This document shows, piece after piece, positions 41,801 to 53,800 of a DNA stretch of 64,000 nt. This DNA comes from Amyelois transitella (Eukaryota > Arthropoda > Insecta > Lepidoptera > Pyralidae): contig NC_083507.1 of the NCBI RefSeq assembly GCF_032362555.1, forward strand, positions 7,381,001 through 7,445,000. The letters run 5' to 3'. The notes beneath the pieces were generated by a model that saw only the letters and a program-made list of their open reading frames with translations, was not told the DNA's origin and did not search any database. Position numbers and translations under genes: made by a program. Numbering within the stretch: the stretch's first letter is position 1; each line of letters opens with the position of its first letter.

Positions 41801-44800
41801 TACTTATATTTTCGTTTCGAACCAACACATTTTATAGATAACAGTCCACTTTTAATTAGAGAATCTTCCGGATACCTGGATAGGAAAAGTAGGCTGAGTC
41901 AAGACATAAGTGGTTTCTTGGCAAGGTAATATTTATAAAGTGGTACGCTATCTCTAACTACCCACATTATTTAAAATACCGTTTTACAAGCGGTACAACG
42001 GTAACTTCGCGTTTGAATTTGATTAGGAGCAACAAAGATTCATATTATTTCACTCACCTCCGTAAGTAATATAAATGCGGTAATGCGCAGGCAAGGCAGG
42101 CCGCATGCGCACGCGATAAGAGCGGCCATCTTCTCTGATATCGACGGGTACTCGAACTCTCCTCTCTCCACCTCCCCCTCCATCGCCCATAGCCTCACAA
42201 ACCACTTCTAATTCTCCCACACCAGCGTCTTTTGTTTCCACTGAAAGATAAAATTGGTCTAAACACTACTAAAAACTATAGGTACCAATTTCATAATAGG
42301 TTATATACTAATATAAAATAGCGATTGTTACTAAAAATATTAGTAAAAAAAACTTTTTAAAGTCAATAGGAAGTGCACAAAAGATATTTAAGTTTAACTA
42401 AAGAGTTTTTGCAAGGATTGAAGTAACCTTATTTACGTACTGTATGTTGGATCCAAAAAGATTTATTTGTAAGGCACGTTACTAACCAACTCACATAACA
42501 CATGTTATTTGTGAACCTTACTTGATTTCCAGGTTATTACTTCTTTCTTTATATATTTGAAACAAAATCTTACCATTAAAGTTAATCGGCGTATTGGTGA
42601 TGATATTGCCAGTGGGTAACCCTGACAGAATCACTCTATTAGGGTCGAATGACTCGCATGTGAACGGACTTCCTGATACTGGTTTGGAGAGGTGTAGTAC
42701 TTCTGTTGAGTAAAAAAAAAAATATTTGTAAATAAGAATGGCAACTTTAAAAGCAAGATGATAAGAAATTTTTCTAATTAGATACGAGCGTTGGTAGTCG
42801 AATCGGTAAGGTGCCTGGTTAAAATGCGTGATGCGCAGAAGGGCACAGGTTCAAATGCCACCTCGGCCATATACCGATGACTATTTTCAAAGTTATGTAT
42901 TATACATTAGTTTGAATACTAATCGATGCGCTTATGGTGAAGAAAAACATAGTGAGTAAACCTGCACATGGATCAAATACGGATAAGGTTCCCCTCTAAG
43001 GGTTGCGTGGTTCAGATGGGAGTCGCTTCGTGTAAAAAACTGATTCACCTAATCGAGGATCCATGGTCCAAGCCATACCCCAGGCTCCTCTTTAGAAAGG
43101 TGAGGATGCAACTGGGAATAAAGCCAGGAGTAAAAAGGAATTCTTGTTCATCTCTTTTTCTTCTCTTTTTTATTTAAATTTATTTTAGAAATATCGTTGA
43201 AGCGGTATAAACTTATTTGCACATATTTTCATTAACTAAGCTGTGGACGACTGTTTTCTCTATAGGAACATGTGAGAACAAATGATTTACCTATAGTGCT
43301 TTGGCCCACTTCAGTAATGGTATACTCCGCTTGTAACAGGCCAGATTTGGTTTGATAGCAACGCACGGGCAATGCCCTGGAACCAGGACCGGAGACCACT
43401 ACGTCGAATTCTCTCGCGGGCCGCCCAAGTGTGTCGATACTGAACGAGGCTACACGACCGACTTGAGCCTGGTAGAGGCCGAGGCCTGATGCCGAGACCT
43501 GTAGGAAAAGATCACAAATAAGTTTGCCTGCTCACAAGTGTTGTTGTAGAATTAACAACCTGATCACTACGAGCAATTGTTGATTAAATTCAACTTGGAA
43601 AAAATATTTTCACCACTAAGCTTCAAAAGGGGAACATGACTTAACTTTTCCGTGCCCGCCTTTTTATACTAATTGGCCCAATTCGATAGAGATGATGATT
43701 TTACATAGAGTACTTTCAAGTATATAAGTGCTATAGTAAAGGAAAAACGGTCATTCGCTTCAGTCGTCTCCTGTGGTGAGCTAGCAGTTCGTCGACAAGG
43801 CGAGGCGGCGTGCCACACCAGCTCCTGGCGCCCTGCCTCACAGAGTGAGACACCCTAGCATCGCACTGTAGACACTCGCCTCTTGTCCATGGTGAGCTGG
43901 CAGCACGTCCACCAGCAGCGGCTGCCTGTGCAGCGGCGTGGCGCTCCACAGCAAGGCGAGGCGGTGCGGCGCGGCGCGGGCGGGGTGCCACACCAGCTCC
44001 TGGCGCCCCCCGCCGCGTCTGCGCACGGAGTGGGGCACGCTAGCGCCGCCGCACCACACGCGGGCGGATAACCGCCCAGCTCCGGCACCGGTCGTGCTCA
44101 CTAAAAAGAAAAAAAAACATTCGAATGCAGTTGTTCTTAATTTAAAGGTATAACTCGGTTCAGAAGTAATTGCAGTAAGTAAAAAAAATATAGTTTCTAT
44201 GTAAATATACGCAGAGTCAAATCTTGTCAAATGAGTAATAGTGACATGTACACTTAGTCTGTAAAACGTTATTTGAAATAAAGAAATAAAAATTTTTGCT
44301 CAAGTTCGCTTTACAATACATACCTGTCTCCCATTGGAGTAGGCGTATACATACATACATAAAGTCACGTCCATATCAGACAAAGCCAACAGTCTCGAAA
44401 GCAGATAAGAGACTGAAAGGCCACGTTTAGGTGTATGGCTTCATGATTGAATTGAGATTCAAATTTTATATATATATACGGGACAAATTGAGTGGTTCTA
44501 ATCTAAAGTGCCGGAAACGACTAATACTTTGCCTGCAAAATCCTCAATAATGTTGTCCTTACCTGTCAAAACCGCAGGTTTATGTGCCACTGCCTCTCCA
44601 ATAGACAGAACTTTCACGGCTGAAGCGTCCAGGGCCTCTACTTCAGCGACTGGTCCTCTGGAACTGCGCACCAAATATCTGCCCACTCTAGTAGCCGGGA
44701 AGGTCAATAGACCGGTGTCCTCTAAATGTGCTTCGGGTATGCGTACTCCAGTTGGTGATATGACTTCTACGTCGGATAGTGTCTCGTCCAACTCCACTGT

Positions 44801-47800
44801 GGCGACGCCCCCTGGAAAAGTAAAACGATATTTCGAAATTAAAGATGAAAGTAACTCTATTTTCACATGGACATTATCGATAACGATCTCTTTAAATATT
44901 AATAAATATTATGTCAATATTATTTACCTATTTGTACATAAGTGTGAGGCTCGCTGACTCTGCAGACGAAGGGGCTTCCTGGCACCGCTTGCTCGTTGAA
45001 CGTGACAGACACTCGGTGTGGCTCGCGTGATACCGGCACAAATGTCACGTCGTATAGACCACGGGCTACGGCTACCACCTGAGAACATAGATTTAGTTAC
45101 TTCATCTAATGTTAATGCTCTGACGGTGGCAAATGCTCGAATCCAATGCATAATAGGAAAACTTCTTAGGAAGAACGCAACCAGCATAAATGACAAGAGA
45201 ATGATATGAATGCGTACTCAATTTCAGTAGCGTCCGCACAAGGAGAAAGTGTGGACGCTGTTCTTAACAACAACGCTGTACTTTTTGTCTACCCTATTGT
45301 ACTACAGTTATTAAAAGAACCATTATAAGCTCACCTCCGCTTTAACCGTGGTAGACGGAGTGGACACTACTAGTTCCAGGGTGCCTTCACCGGCACCAGC
45401 AGCATCTACGCTGAACGTCACTGGCTTTCCAACTTCGACACCACGCTCTTCGTCCACACCATCGTCCAAACTGAGGCCTTCTAGTGTGCCTTCTAATTCT
45501 GAAATGGAAATATTTGATGTTAGAACCCTGAGTATAAGGATAAAACTTATTCCAACATAACAGAGGCCTCTTCCGCCACGTTTGTTAGTCGTCTTTAAAT
45601 TTCCAAATAATCAACTTTTGAGAATGTGCAGATTGATGAAGAAAATACGTTGACTGTGGTGGCCGCCAATTCAAGAGTTTACATAAAAATATGTTTCATA
45701 CCTCTCGGCCCAAGTATGGTGACTCTCACTCATACCATATCATACACGTTGCAAGTGAACGGCGAGCCGGGCACATGGCGACCGGCACAAGTCACTCGTA
45801 TGTCGTGACGGCTGACCATTTCCATATTATATGGGAAGAAATTTGTGTAATATACCTCCAGGCCCAAGTCCAGTAACTCTGACTCGTCGCACATCATACA
45901 CGTTGCAAGTGAACGGAGAGCCTGGCACGTGGCGACCGGCACAAATCACTTGCACGCTGTGACGTCCGACTGCTTCGGGGGTGTAAGTGGCTGTATATCT
46001 TCCTTCCCCAGTGGACGTCACACGAGTACGAACGTTGCTGCCGCCAGGTCCAGAGACGTATACTGTAGGTTCGCCAGCTAGAAGAAAAAGGCACTTTGAT
46101 AAATACTAATATATAACAGATAATCTTTAATAAAACACTTGAGAACAAATTAGACCTGTAAAGAGCACTTTAAACAAATTCTACCGTTATTTGCGCTCAG
46201 GAAACGCTAATAAATGTAATGTTTCATGTCCACAAGTGACACCTTGTATTCAATATTGAGAAACAACAAAACATACATTTATTAACGAGATTAAAACCGT
46301 TACAAATTGAAATAGATAAACACCTAATGTATTCTTAATATTTAATTTTATAACAAATGGCATTGAGATCACAATGTTCGAAATAGGGTAATAGAGACAA
46401 AAAGTGTAAGAATTTATTTTTAAATTCCAAGTAGCAAATAAACTAGCTATACTTTTGATCAGAAGCAATAAAACGTACAAATAGAAACAATGCGTCGACG
46501 CCGCGAACACTTGATGCAATGCATGCACATCGGCAGACTATACATCGAACTACTATTCTTAGATGTCAACAAAATACTAATAGCAAGAGATTTATAAACA
46601 CACGTCTCTGTTATTATATACACTAATGATCGTTTATAAACAATTATGATTATAGGAGCGTTAGATAGGTAGGATAAAATTTTATGAATCCAGCATGTTG
46701 AGTTTACAGATACATTTAATTATCAAGGTTAGTAAATTAAATTACTTTAAATGTCGTAGACCAGAACACTGTTTTACTCCTTGTGAAAAGATTTATCAGA
46801 CTTAGTGGTGACCGCTAACCAGAAATAAGTTAGTTTATACACATATAAACCTTTATTTAATATTCTAATCTTAAAAATATCCAAGAATAACTTGATTGAT
46901 TTTAAAATCTGCGCGGGAATAGAAAACGCAAGTCGTTCGATCGACAAAATTACAAATGTCATGTTATGTGGCAGGCACACTCACTATGAAATCCAGTGAG
47001 GTGTATCTCGGCGGGTTCAGCCCTAGACGCCGAGCTCAGCCCCGGGCCGTGAGCACGGGCGTCGCCCGAGTGCGGGGGCGCCGATACCGGGCACACGAAC
47101 GGCGACCCGGGGACCGTGTGCCCGTTGAAGCGAACTGACAGCATGTGTGGGGCCGGCTCCACTGGCTTGAAGTTTACCTGCAACGATTTTGATTGAAGAA
47201 CGATGGCTATTAAAAAAAAATTTAGGTACCTACGTAGATCGAAAATATATACTTTTTGTTTATGGCCAGTTTCCACTTTGAAGTTTGTTCTCTCAGTCTA
47301 TTAGAAAATTGTGAGCAGACTCAAATAAACATCTTATTTATCATAGGGAGATAGAACAAACCTTGAATCTTGCATTTCCTTCACTTTGTACGTAGTTTGG
47401 CACGTTTCTCCCATTGACTGCGACTATAATTTCTAGATTGCCAGCACCTAAAAATAAAATCAAATTATAAATAAATGTTCTTCATGTATGACACGGCATT
47501 TGATATAAACTAGTTACGTTTTTCACCTGTCATGGCAAAGAGAACGGATATGCGCTACTGCATACTATTAGCCAATTACAATTCTGTTCAAGTTATTTCT
47601 TTTTACCTTAGATAACTTTTTTATTAACAAACTGTAATTATTTCCTTTGCACTGCGGGCAAACCCGAATGTGTCAGCTAGATTAATAAATTTAACTACGT
47701 ACCCGCATGAGAAGCATTGATAGTGAAGGACACTGGCCGCCCCACCACACCGGGAGATATGTCGGTGACGGCCACGCGACCAGCACTGTACGCTTTCACC

Positions 47801-50800
47801 AGGAACGGGCTGCCTTCCACATGCCCGCCCATGGCGCCGGCTCGAACCTGTTACATGCAAACATGACGAGATTTAAAAAAGAAGGGATAAGGATTTTTTT
47901 CGGTAATTCTTATAAGCTTGTAATACAGTCGCACTGAGTTTGTATTTTAATAGTTCACAAAAAAATTGTTTTTTTAAACTATAACACCATTGTTTACTTT
48001 GGTGCCTAGCCTACCTACACTTGCCGCAACTTGAAAGACGATGCAGCCTGTGACAAAGTCGTAAAACCATTAAAGTGACAAGTCACGTCTAAAGTAGTAA
48101 CGATTTGTCAAACTAACCTCTATGCTATGATCTCCGACATCGACCGGCACGAAAGAGATGGTATATCGCTTGCTAGCTTCATTTTCTCCCACTGTTTCTT
48201 CAGCTGATACCTGCAAAAATATAACAGAAACATTGAATTGATCTTTAACACTCTTGCGAGTATAACTTCATGTCAATGCTATTGCGTTTTCCCCTGCCTG
48301 GGGAAAAACCCGGTGTTTGCCTGTGACCACCAACCTGGATTTGGTTAATCGGGTTTTTGCTGAACAGTAGCACTCCTACCCCCATAACAGGTGGATTGTA
48401 ACTAACTCATGTTTAATCATGGTCAACTTTGCAAAGTATTTTACATCTACAACTAAATTGGCCCTAGAAACTCTACGTGTGTGGACGAGGACCAGAAGTA
48501 AGTTAAAAGTGTAAAGGTCCTTTTAACTCATGAGAACTTTGTCGAGGGACTAGCTTAATACTGGGCTGGGACCAACACATGGCAAACAAATTTACGTACT
48601 AAACATACCTGTACAGGTACTGGTCTTCGAGCTGGACCTAGCACTTCCACGTGAGGGGACGTGGGCGAGTCTACGCTGAAGGTGTAAGGATCACCCACGG
48701 ACACTTTGTCTGGAGACTCGCTTGATCCTGCGCCGATTACCCGCGCTGGGGCCGACACATGGCAAACGAAGGGGCTGCCTGTAATATTGTTTATCCTATT
48801 TATGGAATATGTTAATATATGTATATTAACATAGTTTATCCCAAGCAGGTAGGCGTTACCTGTTAGACTTTTTGTAAATCAGTGTAATATCCAAGTTTCT
48901 TACCTGGCACATGGTCTCCATTGAACCGTAGCTCTACCGTGTGCGGTCGCGGGTCTCTGGGAGTGAAGCTGATGGCGTATGTGTGAGCTCCTTGCGCAGC
49001 CGCTGCTGTGGGCACTCGCCCACCATTCACGGTCACCTCTAGATTACCAGGCCCCGCGGCCATCGTCTCAACTGGGTGAAAAATAAGTTTTTAAATTAAT
49101 ATATTATACGCACGATAATTTGTATAAGTATTTTAAATAGGTGGTTGAAGAATAAGAAGGAAATAATTGCTTTAAGCACTCATTTTTCTTTTTCTCAAAA
49201 AAAACATTATGGTATATTTGCCGTGTGGTTCCCGGCACCAATACAAAAAAGAATAGGACCACTCCATTTCTTTCCCATGGATGTCGTAAAAGGCGACTAA
49301 GGGATAGGCTTACAAACTTGGGATTCTTCTTTTAGGGGGTGTGCTAGCAACCTTTCACTATTTGAATCTCAATTCTAATATTAAGCCATATAGCTGAACG
49401 TGGCCTTTCAGTCTTTTCAAGACTGTTGGCTCTGTCTACCCCGTAAGGGATATAGACGTGATGATATGTATGTATATTTACCTAGAAAAGTTACGGGCTT
49501 GCCAACTGTTCCATGTGCCACGTCTTTGACTCTGATGGCGGTTACATCATAAACCTATGAAACAAAAAATTATTTCATTTTCACAATAAGACAAAATACT
49601 TTAGTGCCACTTTCATAACCTTATTTTAAAACAATATTGAAATACCTTCAGATGGAACGGGCTAGCTGGAATGGGGACTGAGTCGACAAGCACGTTGAGG
49701 CGATGCTCGCCGACTGCCCGCGGCACAAACTCTGCGCGGAAGACTCCCGCGCCCGCCGACGACACCGCCGCCGGCACGGACGCGCCGTTGGGACCTGCCA
49801 CCGCGCAACGCTCAGCTCAACGCTACGCCCTAACCCCCACTATCTAACTAGCCTCCTGACCTCCTAATGTGATTGACCAATTCTATTTTTTAATTTTTCT
49901 CCCATTTTTTTTTTGTCTTTTCTGGCAGTAATATAATTACTGAACTTTAAAAATGATGTTAGAAGTTAAGGCGAAGCGGATGAGCGAGCTTATTGATACA
50001 TGAATGTTATATGGAGTCATGTTATTTTTAAAACCCATAGTAGATTTATCCATACGCATTGAATTTATCATCTCGAATCTGAACCTTAAAATTAAATCTT
50101 ATGGCTAAAAGGTAAATACAGTATCTAAAAGCAAAGTTAGGAGATTAGTGATATCAAATTGTAAGCACGTTAAGAGGTGGATTGTTAGTACCGCTAAGCA
50201 GATAGATGGTTAAAAACGATTATTTGGATGCTTATATCTCTAAATTTATCTTGTGACACTTTCTGTTCTACATTTACTACTGGCACATTCATAAGTGCTT
50301 TTTCATTTCAATTTGTGATCAAATCAAATATTTTCTAATATCTATGCCCTCGCATATCACCCTGGAAAGAGACAAATACAGTTGTTGTACTAAGAAACAC
50401 TGCTAGCTTGCTACTAAAAGCACAGTTACATATCCACCTCCTAAAGATTCATATATACTAAACAAATTATATTTAGGTAGGCGCCTATTGAATAATATAG
50501 GTATTATTAATTAATACAGGGTGTATCGCGCATATCCTTTATCCATACATTTGCTATTTGGTGCTCTATTTTATCTGTATCTCTGTAATCGAAAATCATA
50601 CATTTGAGCAGGAGCTTGTCCACATAGTTAAAGATGAGTTCCGCCCATGGCTCCTGTGTATATACATACACATATAGGGAAGGCTAAGACTATTTCTTTC
50701 CACTTGCCCCCATTCCTGCAAAATTATTTTACTTCACACACATTAATTACTTTAAGTTCGTCGGTTTCGGGCGGGTATTCTTGTTCTGACCTTTCGCCAG

Positions 50801-53800
50801 AACGTCTCAGATTTGATAAAGATACCTTTGTTTCTCATGTATATTTTTAGAATTTTTTGGTCTTTCTTGGATAGTTTCTTTCTTTACAAAATAGAGCTAT
50901 GGTTATTCAAATTGAGACCCCCTCGATGACGACAGGCCATGGATATTTCCTGAATTTCTTTTTAATTTTTTTAATATATTGCAAGCACTTACCCTCAACA
51001 TTGACTTCGATCTGGTCCAGCGTGGCTGTGGGGTGGTGTAGCGTGAGTGCGGCAGGTTGGTGTAGCGGCGCGGGGCCCGGCACTGTGACGCGGGCGCCGC
51101 TGCCGGTCCCTTCGGATACCTCGATGACGAGGGGGCAGCCTGGGACGCGCATCTGTTATATATATATATTACATCAAGTTATGTATTTATTCATAATATA
51201 GTACATACATTAAGTACCAACACACTTTTATATTTATGAAAAAACATGAATGACTGTAAGATATTTATATACTTAGTAAATTCAATGCATTATTCCTTAC
51301 AAATTTAGCAACTCACACTAACAAGACAAAACAGGACAGGCAGAATGAATTCACAAGAATAAGTCTGCACTAAACAGATCACATTGAGTCAGTTGTTTAC
51401 ACAGCTGATACCTAGTGTACTAATAATCCAGTTTGCTCTGATAACAGATGAAAATAGTGACCATAATTTTTATTCATTTTTAAATAAAAGAAGATAATTC
51501 AATTTGCACATATGCAGAGGTCATTCTCTCACCTCTTAAAAGTTTTTGAATGTCTTTTGGTGCAATGGTCGTATTTTCTATTTATTCTTGCTTTTTATAT
51601 TTCAATCAACCAATTATTATTAATTTCTTTAATAAAATGAAAATAATAATTTTTTGTAATGTAGGAGTCTTTTTAAAATAAACCTAAAAAAGTAAATTAT
51701 ACACAAACTTTCATTACCTTATTGAATGATACATTGACAACATGATCACAAGCATCTGTTGGGGTGAAAGATACTGTGAAACGGGCATTTCCCTGTAAAA
51801 AAAGAACAACTGTAATAATTCTGCTGTCCTTTGTGAAATCCAATTATGATACTATGATAATTGGAATTTATACTATTTGGAATTAAAAATAAAAGCTACA
51901 CGATTATCTTTACCTGTGGATGAACTTGGGTAGGTATATTGAGCCCTCTTGCGGCAACTGTGATCTCCAGGTTCCCTTCTCCAGCCTGAGCTGCATCAAC
52001 AGCCAACTGCACAGGCACACCAACCCGGGCTGACGATCCTCCAGTCACACTGACTAGCTTCCCATCATAGGCTTTACAAATGAATGGGGTTTCCTAGGGA
52101 CATTGTAAGAGATTATTTCTGGAGCAGCAGAAAAATGCATGAAAGTTGAATCAAGTTGTGAATGAAGTATAATTGGGGTAGGCCTACATAAATGTAACTT
52201 GATCAAATTGGAGATGTTTTGGCAAAAGGTCAGGTCAACCACCCAAAACCAAAAACCTATCATGAAGAGAGTTAAGATTATGGATGAAGTGAAAGAAGTA
52301 TGCAGGGATTGTGGCAAGTGGAAAGATGTAGTCTCTGTCTATGCCTCGGGCAGAGGCATGTTTTTATGTAAGTATATTTTTAAAAATGAAAGAATCTTTT
52401 GAGAATATGGAATAAACTTAAAGAGGAGAAAACTATGACAATGATGTTGGATAAACTTTCCCGTTACTTAACACATTGCTTGTAGTTTGCATGACCGTAC
52501 TTTGCTTTAGCTCCATATAATACATAAACTGAATTTGTAATCTACTTACCGGTACCGGCTGGTTGTTGTAATGGGCCGTGAGTGTATGAGGCCCAACGTG
52601 TCTTGGGACAAAGCTGGCTACTAGTCCCGTTATGATATCACCAGTTAATCTCACTGGAACTTCTCCCCGCGGTCCTCGGACTGTCACTGTAAGCTCACCG
52701 CCGCCAGAGCCTTCCACACGCACTGAACACGACGCAGTCTCATCCACCGGTATTAATTCTGAAGAAGAATATGAATACCTACGTTAAGTTTATTGCATTG
52801 TTTCAAACTGTTTCTAGTTTAGTTTTACTCTTTGTTTGTAAATAAGAAAAGTGTTGGCCACTGTCTCAGATAAAATGCGCTAAATAGGCATAATGTAATA
52901 TACATTACATAAAATCATGCCGCTTTCCCGGAGGGGTAGGCGGAGACTACACTTTTCCACTTGCCGCAATCTCTGCATACTTCTGTTGTATCATTCACAT
53001 TCATAAATGTTTACCTTTTGTAAACCTAAAGACAATGTCTTTTTTTTAAATGGGTATCATTTAAACTATCGCCAAGTTAATTAGTTTTGCATTTCTAAAA
53101 TAATAAAGTTAAATGGTAAATTTGTCACCAAAATACAAAAATTCATCTTAAATCATCAAGTATCAAATATATCTTTTAAGTAGGTCTATTCTGAAAAATC
53201 TATTGCTGTTTCGCTTTTTATTATGACGTGATTCAGGTTAGTGATAGAAGAAAATACGCGATATGCTCGACATAATGCCGGAAAACGCTAAGTTGGCAAC
53301 ACTAAATAAAAACTGAAACAGTCAGAGTCAATGTCAAAGTCAAGTGTCAAGTAGAGCAAATAGTAATACCGAACTATCGACAGTTTGAATGTCGATAGCA
53401 GACCCAAGAAATCACCCTATGATATCGATAAGCCTATCGACAGTAATGCTGTCAAACCAGAACTCAAAAGCAGTAGATTTATTAACCTTTTAACCGCGCG
53501 AGTCGCATATATGCGACAAATATTGCCGTGCCCCTACCGCCCGTGTCGTATTTCTGCGACAGAGAATATCCATGATTTTTTCGTTCTATTATCGTCCTAT
53601 TAACTTCGTGGTATAACTAAAACTATTATTGAATAGAGCTATTTATTACAACAATTACTTAAAATTATGTTTCATAGCTCTAAGCATTGAAAAAACTTAA
53701 ACAAAAATAAGTAATTGGCAGCTCGGACTTTTCTTCGGTGTCTATCGCGCGTGTCGCATAAATATGACCATAGGGATGGGATACAATGCAATGCGCATTT

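Noticed and set aside
42785-43140. Genuine tRNA gene
   Set aside because: A- and B-box-like motifs are present but no cloverleaf with acceptor stem; the 3' tail marks it as a SINE.
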